Positions 1 through 8,209 of a DNA stretch of 64,000 nucleotides are shown in pieces. Source of the DNA: Streptomyces spinosisporus. Its GTDB lineage: Bacteria; Actinomycetota; Actinomycetes; Streptomycetales; Streptomycetaceae. Position numbers and translations under genes: made by a program. The stretch spans positions 186,001-250,000 of the forward strand of contig NZ_JALDAX010000004.1 in NCBI RefSeq assembly GCF_022698145.1, in the 5' to 3' direction. The notes under the pieces were generated by a model. That model was given only the letters and a program-made list of their open reading frames with translations. It was not told the DNA's origin and did no database searches. Numbering within the stretch: the first letter of the stretch is position 1; every line of letters begins with the position of its first letter.

Positions 1-690
1 ATCCCCGTGGTCTGCGTCGAGTCCGACCCCGAGGCGCGGGGGATGGCCACGGCACGGCGGCTGCGGGTGCCGGTGGTGCTCGGCGACGTCACCCAGGAGG
101 GCGTCCTGGAGGCCGCCAAGATCAACCGGGCGCACGCCCTGCTCGCGGTGACCAGCGCCGACACGACGAACCTCGAAGCCGTGCTCTACGCCCGCTCCGT
201 GCGGCCCGATCTACGGGTCGTACTGCGGCTGTACGACGACGACTTCGCCACCGCCGTCTACCGGACACTGCGGGCCGCCCATCCCCAGGCGTCCACCCGC
301 AGCCGCAGCGTGTCCCATCTGGCCGCGCCCGCGTTCGCCGGAGCGATGATGGGCCGCCAGATCCTGGGCGCGATCCCGGTGGAGCGGCGCGTGCTGCTGT
401 TCGCCGCCGTCGAGGTGGGCGGGCATGCGCAGCTGGAGGGGAAGACGGTCGCGGAGGCGTTCCGCCCCGGAGCCTGGCGGGTGCTGGCCCTCGACACAGC
501 GGCCTCGGACGACCGGCGGGAGGAGCCCGCGGCGGAGGAGGCGTACGAGGACGCGCCGGGGTCGGGGCTGGTGTGGGACCTGCCCGACTCGTATGTGCTG
601 CGCGGCTCCGACCGCGTGGTGCTGGCCGCCACCCGGACGGGACTGGCCGAGCTGCTGGGGCGCAGGCCCCGGCAGCGGACCGGGGCGTGA
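1..690 (+). CDS. TrkA/RCK-type NAD-binding protein, C-terminal part (5' end outside window)
   Basis: The frame is open from base 1, so the gene starts upstream; 229 residues are visible. The first half reads as the back half of a TrkA-N Rossmann domain: an acidic residue after the second strand (VVCVESDPEA), a LGDVT segment, and a LLAVTSADTTNLEAV segment that matches the NAD-contacting pattern of RCK proteins. The second half, from about residue 120, resembles an RCK-C regulatory domain (VEVGGHAQLEGKTVAEAF). RCK proteins gate or regulate K+ channels and Trk/Ktr transporters in response to nucleotides. Whether this one is a channel fusion with an N-terminal pore or a soluble subunit cannot be decided because the N-terminus is missing. 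It ends facing the S9 peptidase gene across a hairpin. Confidence 0.75.
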   Translation: MPVVCVESDPEARGMATARRLRVPVVLGDVTQEGVLEAAKINRAHALLAVTSADTTNLEAVLYARSVRPDLRVVLRLYDDDFATAVYRTLRAAHPQASTRSRSVSHLAAPAFAGAMMGRQILGAIPVERRVLLFAAVEVGGHAQLEGKTVAEAFRPGAWRVLALDTAASDDRREEPAAEEAYEDAPGSGLVWDLPDSYVLRGSDRVVLAATRTGLAELLGRRPRQRTGA

Positions 691-706
691 ACCTGCGGCG
701 CTGCGG

Positions 707-735
707 CGGGCGGGCCGCGAAGGCGGGCCCGCCCG
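707..735. terminator. Bidirectional hairpin between convergent genes
   Basis: CGGGCGGGCC and GGCCCGCCCG form a 10-bp stem around a 9-nt loop in the 56-bp gap between the convergent TrkA-like and S9 peptidase genes. There is no U-tract, as is usual in Streptomyces. Confidence 0.55.
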
Positions 736-746
736 GCGCACGGACC

Positions 747-2570
747 TCACCCCAGGTGCCTCTCCGCGAACTCCAGTTCAAGCCGCACCTGCTTGATCCG
801 CTCGTCCACGACCAGTGAGCCGTGTCCCGCGTCGTAGCGGTAGACCCCGTGGGTCGCGCCGCGGGCCTGAAGACGCTTGACGTAGTTCTCGATCTGGCGG
901 ATGGGGCAGCGGGGGTCGTTGACCCCGGCGGAGATGTAGACCGGGGCCGTGACCTCGTCGACGTAGGTCAGCGGGGACGAGGCCTCGAAGCGGTCGGGGA
1001 CCTCCTCCGGGGTGCCGCCCAGGAGGGTGCGGTCCATGGCCTTCAGGGCCTCCATCTCGTCGTGGTACGCCGTGACGTAGTCCGCGACGGGTACCGCCGC
1101 GATACCCAGGGTCCACGCCTGCGGCTGGACGCCGAGACCGAGGAGGGTGAGGTAGCCGCCCCAGGAACCGCCGGTGAGGACGAGCCGGGAGGGGTCGGCG
1201 AGGCCCGATTCCACCGCCCACTCACGGACCGCCGCGATGTCCTCCAGCTCGATGAGGCCGACGCGGTGCTTGAGGGCGTCGGTCCAGGCGCGGCCGTAGC
1301 CCGTGGAGCCGCGGTAGTTGACGCGCACCACCGCGTACCCGTGGTCGACCCAGGCCGCCGGGCCCGCGGCGAAGGCGTCGCTGTCGTGCCAGGTCGGGCC
1401 GCCGTGGATGTCGAAGACCGTCGGCAGCGGACCGGTCGCACCGGCCGGCTTCTGGACCAGGGCGTGGATACGGCCGCCGGGGCCGTCCACCCAGACGTCC
1501 TCGACCGGCACCGAGCCCGGGGACTTCATGCCGGGTGGATCGAGGACGACCTCGCCGGTCGTGGAGCGCACCGCCGAGGGCTCGGCGGCCGAGGACCAGA
1601 GGTACTCCACGCTGCCGTCGGGACGGGCCGTGGCGCCGGAGACCGTGCCGGGCGGGGTGGGGACCTTCTCCAGGGCGTGGCCGGCGAGGTCGTAGCGGAA
1701 GAGCTCGCTGCGGGCCTCGAAGCTGTGCACGACGAGCAGGCCCGTGCCGTCCGGATACCACTCGGCGCTCACGTCGCCCGGCAGGTCCAGGGCGAGGTCG
1801 GTCTCCTCGCCCGTGGCCACGTCCCACACCAGGGGCTCCCAGCGGCCGCGGCGCTGGTGGCCGATGAGCAGGCGTGTGTCGCCGTCGACGGGGGCGAAGC
1901 CCAGGACCTCCAGGCCCAGCTCCTTCTTGCCGCCCTCGGTGTCGTCCAGCTCGGCGACCGCCGTGCCGTCCGGGCGCACGACGCGCAGGGCGGAGTGCAT
2001 CGCGTCGCCGTGCTCCGTGTGCTCGATCGCGATCAGTGAGCCGTCGTGGGAGAGGTCGCCGACGCCCGCGGACTCGCGGTGGCGGTAGATCTCCACCGGG
2101 ACCTCGCCGGCGCGGGCGAGGTGGATCGTCGTACCGTCCTCGTCGGTGGAGCGGCCCACGATCGCCGTGCGGCCGTCCCGGGCGAGAGCCAGGCCCGCGG
2201 GGTAGGAGGCGTCCAGGCCGGGCACGGCGAGGTCGTCCGCGCCGCCCTCAAAGGGCTGCCTGCGCCAGACGCCGAACTCGTCGCCGTCCTTGTCGTCGAA
2301 CCACCAGATCCATGCGCCGTCCGGGCTGAGCACGCCGTCCGTCGTGCCGTTCGGCCGGTCCGTGACCTGGCGGCGGTCGCCCGTGTGCCGGTCCCAGGCG
2401 TACAGCTCGTACGTCCCTGTCGCGTTCGACACGAACAGGGAGCGTTGCGGTGCGTCCTGCGCCCAGTCGGGCAGTGACACCCGCGGCGCGCGGAAGCGCT
2501 TCTCCCAGTCCGGCATGTCCTCGTTATGCACCAGTTGATCCCGCGCATCGGACCCGTTGCTCTCAGTCAT
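747..2570 (-). CDS. S9 family prolyl oligopeptidase-type serine peptidase
   Basis: A 607-residue two-domain peptidase, the usual length for S9 enzymes of the acylaminoacyl-peptidase/DPP type. Residues about 1-340 contain repeated beta-propeller strands (for example LFVSNATGTYELYAW and DGAWIWWFDDKDG). Residues about 355-607 are an alpha/beta hydrolase. The catalytic triad is visible: Ser469 in GGSWGGY, Asp552 in VNDPRCP and His583 in DAGHGS. No signal peptide is present, so it is probably cytoplasmic and cleaves short peptides. The ATG start at 2570 gives a sensible acidic N-terminus. A 17-bp palindrome lies 20 bp upstream of the start. Family confidence is high; the substrate is unknown. Confidence 0.9.
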   Translation of the reverse strand: MTESNGSDARDQLVHNEDMPDWEKRFRAPRVSLPDWAQDAPQRSLFVSNATGTYELYAWDRHTGDRRQVTDRPNGTTDGVLSPDGAWIWWFDDKDGDEFGVWRRQPFEGGADDLAVPGLDASYPAGLALARDGRTAIVGRSTDEDGTTIHLARAGEVPVEIYRHRESAGVGDLSHDGSLIAIEHTEHGDAMHSALRVVRPDGTAVAELDDTEGGKKELGLEVLGFAPVDGDTRLLIGHQRRGRWEPLVWDVATGEETDLALDLPGDVSAEWYPDGTGLLVVHSFEARSELFRYDLAGHALEKVPTPPGTVSGATARPDGSVEYLWSSAAEPSAVRSTTGEVVLDPPGMKSPGSVPVEDVWVDGPGGRIHALVQKPAGATGPLPTVFDIHGGPTWHDSDAFAAGPAAWVDHGYAVVRVNYRGSTGYGRAWTDALKHRVGLIELEDIAAVREWAVESGLADPSRLVLTGGSWGGYLTLLGLGVQPQAWTLGIAAVPVADYVTAYHDEMEALKAMDRTLLGGTPEEVPDRFEASSPLTYVDEVTAPVYISAGVNDPRCPIRQIENYVKRLQARGATHGVYRYDAGHGSLVVDERIKQVRLELEFAERHLG

Positions 2571-2589
2571 GACCCCATACTGCCTGCTC

Positions 2590-2606
2590 CCGCCGACAGT
2601 CGGCGG
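2590..2606. promoter_or_regulatory. 17-bp perfect palindrome upstream of the S9 peptidase
   Basis: CCGCCGAC-A-GTCGGCGG is perfectly symmetrical. It sits in the 173-bp divergent region between the S9 peptidase and the NTF2-like gene, 20 bp upstream of the peptidase ATG. It could be an operator or, if inside the transcript, a hairpin close to the ribosome binding site. Confidence 0.4.
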
Positions 2607-2621
2607 CCGGGATCCTCAGCC

Positions 2622-2630
2622 TGTGGACAA
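2622..2630 (-). promoter_or_regulatory. Single DnaA-box match (TTGTCCACA)
   Basis: The minus strand reads TTGTCCACA, the DnaA box form preferred in Streptomyces. It is a lone copy, not part of an origin cluster, so it is at best an isolated DnaA site. Confidence 0.3.
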
Positions 2631-2743
2631 CTTCTACCGCTCCCTTACCCGGCGGGCTCCGGCCGGACCGGCGACCCCTCCCCGATCAAGGCGTTTGCCC
2701 AGGTCGGAGCCGATTGTCAGGGGCGGGGTGCAGACTGTGCGAC

Positions 2744-3112
2744 ATGACCGATCTGCGCAAGACAGTCGAGAGGTTCTGGGCCGCCGCCGAGGCCCGGGAC
2801 TGGAGCACCTTCGCGGACACCCTGGCCGAGGACGTCGTCTACACGCTGCCGCAGACCCGCGAGCGGATCACCGGCCGTGAGCGGTATGTGGAGTTCAACC
2901 GCGAGTATCCGGGCGACTGGCACCTGAGGATCGAGCGCATGGTCGCCGAGCCGGGCCAGGTCGTGAGCTGGGTCCACTTCACGGTCGGGCTGGAGGAGAT
3001 GTACGGGATCTCGTTCTTCACCGGCGAGGACCGGATCACGTCCATATCCGACTTCTGGCCCGAGCCGTACGAACCCCCGGCGGGCCGGGACCACCTCACC
3101 GAGCGGTACTGA
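2744..3112 (+). CDS. SnoaL/NTF2-like fold protein
   Basis: A 122-residue protein starting MTDLRKTVERFWAAAEARDWSTF, the standard opening of the SnoaL/NTF2-like cone-shaped fold. It is followed by a strand-rich second half with WHLRIERMVAE and VVSWVHFTVG. The ATG at 2744 is chosen because the fold begins there; an in-frame start 30 bp upstream would add only unrelated residues. Members of this family are small ligand-binding proteins or enzymes such as isomerases and hydratases, or domains of unknown role. No specific active site can be assigned here. Confidence 0.8.
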   Translation: MTDLRKTVERFWAAAEARDWSTFADTLAEDVVYTLPQTRERITGRERYVEFNREYPGDWHLRIERMVAEPGQVVSWVHFTVGLEEMYGISFFTGEDRITSISDFWPEPYEPPAGRDHLTERY

Positions 3113-3156
3113 CCCCGCAGGCCGCCCCTGCAGGGCCGCGCCGTACCTTTGTTGGT

Positions 3157-3945
3157 GTGTACCGGTTTCTGCTGACGCGCCGCTGGTGGGGGATCAACGT
3201 CTTCGTGCTGCTCGCCATCCCCTTCTGCATCTTCATGGGGACCTGGCAGCTCAGCCGGTTCGAGGGCCGGGTGCAGGACCACCGCGAGGCCGACGACCAG
3301 GTCACCGCCGACCAGCACGAGGCGGCCCGCCCGCTGCGCGAGCTGCTGCCGGTGGACAAGGCCACGTCCGGCCGCCAGGTCACCGCGACCGGGCACTACG
3401 GCAGGCAGCTGCTCGTCCCGGACCGCGAACTCGACGACCGGCGCGGGTACTACGTCCTGACGCTGCTGCGCACCGACGGCGGGAAGGCGCTGCCCGTGGT
3501 GCGCGGCTGGCTGCCCGGTTCCGCCGACACCGCGAAGGCGCCCGCCCCGCCCGCCGGTGAGGTCACCGTCACGGGCGCGCTGCAGGCCTCCGAGACACCC
3601 GGGGACAACGGGGTCAGCGCCCAGGGCGGGCTGCCCTCCGGGCAGACCGCGGCGATCAGCTCGGCGTCCCTGGTGAACCTCGTGCCGTACGACCTGTACG
3701 ACGCCTGGGTCACGCTGGACAAGGCCGACAGCGGGATGAAGGCCGTGCCCGCCACGGCACCCGCCGGCTCCGGCCTCGACCTGAAGGCCTTCCAGAACCT
3801 CGGCTACACCGGCGAGTGGTTCGTCTTCGCCGGCTTCGTGGTGTTCATGTGGTTCCGACTACTGCGCCGCGAGATCGAGTTCGCCCGGGACGCCGAAATG
3901 GGGCTGACGCCGGAGGCAGCGAAACAGACGAGCGTCACCGTCTGA
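3157..3945 (+). CDS. SURF1 family protein (cytochrome c oxidase assembly)
   Basis: A 262-residue membrane protein with the SURF1 layout: an N-terminal transmembrane helix at about residues 13-30 followed by the family GTWQLSRFEGRV segment, a large extracytoplasmic domain (RQVTATGHYG, DRELDDRRGYYVLTLL, PVVRGWLPG), and a second helix at about 226-244 (WFVFAGFVVFMWFRLL). SURF1 proteins help assemble haem-copper cytochrome oxidase. The GTG start at 3157 puts the first helix at the expected position. The gene stands alone, and its 3' end runs straight into the repeat region. Confidence 0.9.
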   Translation: MYRFLLTRRWWGINVFVLLAIPFCIFMGTWQLSRFEGRVQDHREADDQVTADQHEAARPLRELLPVDKATSGRQVTATGHYGRQLLVPDRELDDRRGYYVLTLLRTDGGKALPVVRGWLPGSADTAKAPAPPAGEVTVTGALQASETPGDNGVSAQGGLPSGQTAAISSASLVNLVPYDLYDAWVTLDKADSGMKAVPATAPAGSGLDLKAFQNLGYTGEWFVFAGFVVFMWFRLLRREIEFARDAEMGLTPEAAKQTSVTV

Positions 3946-3989
3946 CACGGGCCGGGGTCGGCTGTCGCCGGGCCGATGACTGGTAGACG

Positions 3990-4490
3990 CGCGGGGCGCC
4001 AGGTGCCGCGCGCTGACGCCGGGCCGGGTACCAGTGACGCGGGCCGGGGCTGGTCGGCGCGCGGGCCGAGGGGAACCGGCTGCCGCGCGAGCCGAAGGGA
4101 CCCGCTGACGCGGTCGGCCGGCAGGCGCGGACCGGGACCGGTCGACGCGCGGGCCGGGAGAACCCGCTGACGCAAGAGCCAGGGAGCCCGGGGCAGGGAG
4201 CCGCTGACGCGAGCCGAGGGAGCCCGCCGACGCGCGCGCCGCAAGGACCCTGCTGACGCCGTGCCGGGGACCGGCCGGCGCCGGGCCGGGGAACCGCGGA
4301 ACCGCTGACGCGAGCCAAGGGGCCCCGCTGGCGCGCGAGCCGAGAGGTCCCCGTTGACGCCGGACCGGGGACCTGCCGGTGCGGTCGGCCGGGCGGCGCG
4401 GACCGGGGCCGGTCGGTGCTCGGGGAGGACCCGCCCACGCAAGGCGAAGGAGCCCGCTGGCTCCGCGCCCGGGACAAGCCGGTGCGGGCG
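3990..4490. repeat. Degenerate GC-rich minisatellite (about 18 units of 20-38 bp)
   Basis: The 555-bp gap between convergent SURF1 and the sigma-linked membrane protein is filled with imperfect repeats of GCTGACGCGAGCCGAGGGAN followed by CCC. Clear copies begin near 4011, 4103, 4166, 4203, 4252, 4304, 4327 and 4352. A larger order is visible: the segments at about 4103-4190 and 4376-4455 are homologous, including GGTCGGCCGG, GCGCGGACCGGG and CCGGTCG, which implies an old duplication with a period of roughly 270 bp. Open frames cross this region in several phases but look like repeat artefacts. I see no gene here. Confidence 0.75.
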
Positions 4491-4500
4491 GGCGGTGGGA

Positions 4501-5625
4501 TCAGGTTCCGGGCAGTATGCCGGTGTAATAGACCGTTCCCGCGCATGCCCCGGAGATTGTTGCCGAGACCGTGGGGGAGCCTGCTTCGGTTGTGTGGGAG
4601 ATGGTTACGGTGCCGTCCGTCGAGCCGTCCTGGCGCATCAGTTGTGTGGTCAGACCGCTCTCGGTGCCGGTGGAGGTGGAGCCCGCGCTGTTGCCGGTGC
4701 CCTCGGTCGGGGTCGGGGTGCTGGTGGGGCCGCCGTCGCCGGTGCCGCCGTCGCCGCCCGAGGGGGTGCAGGACGCCGAGGGCACCCAGGCGAACTTCAC
4801 CTCGTAGGCCGCGCCCGGCTGCAGCAGCAGACCGGTGACCTCGGTGGACGGGTCGGGCAGTCCGGCCGCCGCGTCCCCGGACACATGCCGCTGCGCACCG
4901 ACCTTGGTGGGGTCCGCACTGCCCTGGGCGAGCACGCTCACGGTCCCGGGCCCGCCGACGCTGCAGGGCGTGGTGGAGATGTTGACGACCCGGAAGGTGC
5001 CGTAGACCGTGCCGCCGGAGTCGGGGGCGTTCTCGAAGTGCGTGGGCGAGCCGAGCTGTTCGGCGGCGCACACGGACGCGCCCGCCGCACTGCTGGCCGC
5101 CGGGCCGGTGCCCGCGCTGCTGCCCGTGCCCGGAGAGCTGCCCTTGCCCTTGCCGTCGCCCTTGTGGTCGCCCTTGCCCTTGTCCGTGGCCTTGCCGGAA
5201 CCGCCGGCGGTGGCGCCCTCAGTACCGTCTGCTTTTCCCTGGCTCGCCCCGCCCTGCGCCTGCGAGGCCTGCCCGGCCACGGACGGGTTGACGTCGGAGC
5301 CCGTGGCACCGGAGACATGCAGCAGGGCCGGGACGGCGGTGCCGATGAACAGGGCGGCGGCCGCCATGCCGACGGCTGCCTGCCGCTTGCGGGCGCGCCG
5401 TGCGGGCACGGCCCGCCGCAGGTGGTCCAGCGCGCCGTCGCGCGGCTCGACCGTCTGCACCGCCTGGTGCAACATCCTGCGCAGGGCCAGCTCGTCCGAG
5501 TCGAGCCCGCTGTCGGGGCTCTGGTCGTCGGGGCCGTCGTTCACAGTTCCGTTCCCAGCGTGCGGTTGCGTGTGCTCTTGCTCGTGGCGCTCGTGGGACT
5601 CGCGTCCCGGGCGGTCCTTGCTCAT
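4501..5625 (-). CDS. Sigma-factor-linked single-pass membrane protein
   Basis: A 374-residue protein whose start overlaps the sigma factor stop by 4 bp (ATGA), which suggests translational coupling. An acidic cytoplasmic N-terminus contains LALRRMLHQAVQTVEP and LDHLRRAVPARRARKR. A transmembrane helix follows at about 84-104, then a Gly/Lys/Ser-rich linker (repeated KGKGDHKGDGKGK). The C-terminal extracellular domain has paired cysteines (SVCAAEQ, TTPCSVGGPG, SASCTPS, SGACAG) and resembles DUF4232-like beta sandwiches. There is no HxxxCxxC zinc motif, so it is not a zinc anti-sigma factor. A role in controlling the adjacent sigma factor is inferred from position and topology. Confidence 0.75.
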   Translation of the reverse strand: MSKDRPGRESHERHEQEHTQPHAGNGTVNDGPDDQSPDSGLDSDELALRRMLHQAVQTVEPRDGALDHLRRAVPARRARKRQAAVGMAAAALFIGTAVPALLHVSGATGSDVNPSVAGQASQAQGGASQGKADGTEGATAGGSGKATDKGKGDHKGDGKGKGSSPGTGSSAGTGPAASSAAGASVCAAEQLGSPTHFENAPDSGGTVYGTFRVVNISTTPCSVGGPGTVSVLAQGSADPTKVGAQRHVSGDAAAGLPDPSTEVTGLLLQPGAAYEVKFAWVPSASCTPSGGDGGTGDGGPTSTPTPTEGTGNSAGSTSTGTESGLTTQLMRQDGSTDGTVTISHTTEAGSPTVSATISGACAGTVYYTGILPGT

Positions 5626-6278
5626 GCCGGCGCCTCCATCGCGATACGGAGCGCCGCGATGCCGCGGGAACCGTACGCCTTCACCGAGCCCAGCGATATC
5701 CCGAGCGTCTCGGCGACCTGGGCCTCGGTCATGTCCGCGAAGTAGCGCAGCACCAGGACCTCGCGCTGGCGGCGCTGCAGGCCCTTCATCGCCTTGATCA
5801 GGGAGTCGCGCTCCAGCTGGTCGTAGGCCCCCTCCTCGGCGCTCGCCATGTCGGGCATCGGCTTGGAGAGGAGCTTCAGGCCCAGGATGCGCCGGCGCAG
5901 CGCGGAGCGGGAGAGGTTGACGACCGTCTGGCGCAGGTACGCGAGCGTCTTCTCGGGGTCGCGGACCCGCTTGCGTGCCGAGTGCACGCGGATGAAGGCC
6001 TCCTGGACGACGTCCTCGCAGGAGGCGGTGTCGTCGAGCAGCAGGGCGGCCAGGCCCAGCAGCGAGCGGTAGTGCGCGCGGTAGGTCTCGGTGAGGTGGT
6101 CGACGGTGGTGCCGGCCGCCGCGGCGTCGTCGCCGGCGTACTCGGCGCCGTCGCGCTGGTTCGGGATGCGGGTGGGCCGCGCTGCGGGCATGGGCGCGAT
6201 CACCGGCATGCCACCGGGCGTACCGGGCATGCGGGGTCGGACGCGGGTCGCCGCGGAGAAGTCGAGTACTTGGGCCAC
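5622..6278 (-). CDS. ECF-type (SigE-family) RNA polymerase sigma factor
   Basis: A 218-residue sigma factor. Region 2 is YRAHYRSLLGLAALLLDD followed by CEDVVQEAFIRVH. Region 4 is LQRRQREVLVLRYFADMTEAQ followed by VAETLGISLGSVKAYGSRG. The GTG at 6278 (VAQVLDFSAATRV) is preferred because residues upstream of it are compositionally unlike a sigma factor; a GGGGGGAAA tract lies about 17 nt upstream. An alternative start at an internal Met nearer MPVIAPMPAARP cannot be excluded. The downstream gene overlaps its stop and may encode its regulator. It probably directs transcription of an envelope-stress or similar regulon; no target promoter is evident here. Confidence 0.85.
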   Translation of the reverse strand: MAQVLDFSAATRVRPRMPGTPGGMPVIAPMPAARPTRIPNQRDGAEYAGDDAAAAGTTVDHLTETYRAHYRSLLGLAALLLDDTASCEDVVQEAFIRVHSARKRVRDPEKTLAYLRQTVVNLSRSALRRRILGLKLLSKPMPDMASAEEGAYDQLERDSLIKAMKGLQRRQREVLVLRYFADMTEAQVAETLGISLGSVKAYGSRGIAALRIAMEAPA

Positions 6279-6603
6279 GTCAGTTGGACACGTTTCCCCC
6301 CGTCGGGGTTGTACGTGCCACGCGTCACTTTTGCGGCGCGCACAGCATCCCCCTGTCTCGCCCCAGGCGGCACAGCCGACCGTGCGTCGAACGCCCTCAT
6401 GCGTACCCGCTCTTCCCCATGTCTTCCTGACGACCGGGACGTCCCCCTGTCCCGTACCGCATCCCCGCACCCCCGAAGGGCGTTCGCAAAGACGCTCCCC
6501 GCCCTCCGCGCGGTTGCGGAGAACGGGGAGGAAAATCTTCGGATGCCCAGCGGCCTCACAGCAAGTGGTCCGGACCTTCGACCGGATCACACCTTAGAGC
6601 GTC
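6279..6603. other. 325-bp intergenic region between asd and the sigma gene
   Basis: I find no convincing gene here. It holds the probable asd terminator (6495-6530) and, nearer 6280-6400, AT-richer sequence that could carry the sigma-factor promoter. Open frames crossing it lack codon bias. Confidence 0.5.
6495..6530 (-). terminator. Terminator-like hairpin downstream of asd
   Basis: CTCCCCG-CC-CTCCGC pairs with GCGGAG-AA-CGGGGAG around a 6-nt loop, giving 13 bp with a symmetrical 2-nt internal loop. It lies about 75 bp after the asd stop, reading on the minus strand. Confidence 0.5.
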
Positions 6604-7662
6604 TCACCCGAACTCGGCCGCCACCAGCTCCGCGATCTGCGCGGTGTTCAGGGCCGCGCCCTTGCGCAGATTGTCGCCGCAGACGAAGAGTTCGAGCGCC
6701 GTCGGATCGTCGAGCGCACGCCGCAGCCGGCCCACCCAGGTGGGGTCGGTGCCCACGACGTCGGCGGGCGTGGGGAACTCACCGGCGGCCGGGTCGTCGC
6801 ACAGGACGACACCAGGAGCCGTGGCGAGGATCTCCCGGGCCCTGTCGACCGTGACCTCGCCCTGGAAGCGGGCGTGGACGGTGAGGGAGTGCGTGGTGAC
6901 CACCGGCACCCGTACGCAGGTCACCGCGACGGGCAGGTCGGGCAGACCGAGAATCTTGCGGGACTCGTCCCGCACCTTCATCTCCTCCGAGGACCAGCCG
7001 TCCTCGCGCAGCGACCCGGCCCACGGCACGACGTTCAGCGCGACGGGCTCCGGGAAGGGTCCGGTGTCGTCGCCCACGGCCCGGCGCACGTCACCGGGGT
7101 TGGTGCCCAGCTCCGTGCCGGCCACCAGCGACAGCTGGCGGCGCAGGGTGTCGACGCCGGCCCGTCCGGCCCCGCTCACCGCCTGGTACGAGGAGACCAC
7201 CAGCTCGCGCAGCCCGAACTCGGCGTGCAGCGCGCCCAGGGCCACGATCATGGACAGCGTCGTGCAGTTGGGGTTGGCGATGATCCCTCGGGGTCGCAGC
7301 CGCGCCTTGTGCGGGTTGACCTCGGGCACCACGAGCGGCACCTCGGGGTCCATCCGGAAGGCGCCCGAGTTGTCCACCACGACCGCGCCCTTGGCGGCGG
7401 CGATGGGCGCCCAGTGCGCGGAGACCTCGTCGGGCACGTCGAACATGGCGACGTCGACGCCGTCGAGGGCCTCCTCCGTGAGGGCCACCACCTCGACCTC
7501 CTCGCCGCGCACGGCCAGCTTGCGGCCGGCCGAACGCGGTGAGGCGATCAGACGGATCTCGCCCCAGATGTCCGCGTGCTGGGACAGGATCTGGAGCATG
7601 ACCGAGCCGACGGCCCCGGTCGCACCCACGACCCCGAGCGTCGGGCCGGCGCCTGCCGTCAC
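6604..7662 (-). CDS. asd: Aspartate-semialdehyde dehydrogenase
   Basis: A 352-residue enzyme that reduces aspartyl phosphate to aspartate semialdehyde, the second step toward lysine, threonine, methionine and diaminopimelate. The NADP-binding [14 protein letters not shown] lies at the N-terminus (about 13-26), the catalytic Cys is in [10 protein letters not shown], the substrate-binding [10 protein letters not shown] follows, and the C-terminal [11 protein letters not shown] matches the family ending. It lies 25 bp downstream of lysC on the same strand, the classic actinobacterial lysC-asd operon. Confidence 0.95.
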   Translation of the reverse strand: MTAGAGPTLGVVGATGAVGSVMLQILSQHADIWGEIRLIASPRSAGRKLAVRGEEVEVVALTEEALDGVDVAMFDVPDEVSAHWAPIAAAKGAVVVDNSGAFRMDPEVPLVVPEVNPHKARLRPRGIIANPNCTTLSMIVALGALHAEFGLRELVVSSYQAVSGAGRAGVDTLRRQLSLVAGTELGTNPGDVRRAVGDDTGPFPEPVALNVVPWAGSLREDGWSSEEMKVRDESRKILGLPDLPVAVTCVRVPVVTTHSLTVHARFQGEVTVDRAREILATAPGVVLCDDPAAGEFPTPADVVGTDPTWVGRLRRALDDPTALELFVCGDNLRKGAALNTAQIAELVAAEFG

Positions 7663-7687
7663 CGTCCCGCCCGCCTCGCGGCGCCGG

Positions 7688-8209
7688 TCATCGCCCGGTG
7701 CCCCCGTAGACCACGGCCTCGTCGCTGTCGGAGTCGAGGCCGAAGGCGCTGTGCACGGCGCGCACGGCGTCGGGGACGTCGTCGGCGCGGGTGACCACCG
7801 AGATGCGGATCTCGGAGGTCGAGATCAGCTCGATGTTCACGCCGGCGTCGCTGAGGGCCTCGAAGAAGGAGGCCGTGACGCCCGGGTTGGTCTTCATACC
7901 GGCGCCGACGAGCGAGATCTTGCCGATCTGGTCGTCGTAGCGCAGGGAGTCGAAGCCGATGGCCGTACGGGCCCGCTCCAGGGCGTCGATGGCCTTGCGG
8001 CCCTCGGTCTTGGGGAGGGTGAAGGAGATGTCCGTCAGGCCGGTGGAGGCGGCGGACACGTTCTGCACGACCATGTCGATGTTGATCTCCGCGTCCGCGA
8101 TGGCGCGGAAGATCGAGGCGGCCTCGCCCGGCTTGTCCGGGACGCCGACGACCGTCACCTTGGCCTCGGAGGTGTCGTGGGCGACACCCGAGATGATGGC
8201 CTGCTCCAC
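7688..8209 (-). other. Probable in-frame internal start giving the aspartokinase beta subunit
   Basis: Codon 258 of lysC is GTG ([12 protein letters not shown]), preceded by GGGGAA with a 6-nt spacer. Translation from it would give a 173-residue protein of just the two ACT domains. Corynebacterium and several other Gram-positive aspartokinases are alpha2beta2 with the beta chain made exactly this way, so the position and length fit; expression here is inferred. Confidence 0.6.

Noticed and set aside
2622..2630. DnaA boxes (here and at 51375) as a replication origin.
   Set aside because: They are single boxes nearly 49 kb apart with no clusters, dnaA or dnaN genes.
3804..5071. Open frames running through the minisatellite on the minus strand.
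   Set aside because: They arise from repeats lacking stops; repeated peptide segments such as RVSGSL are not protein-like in context.
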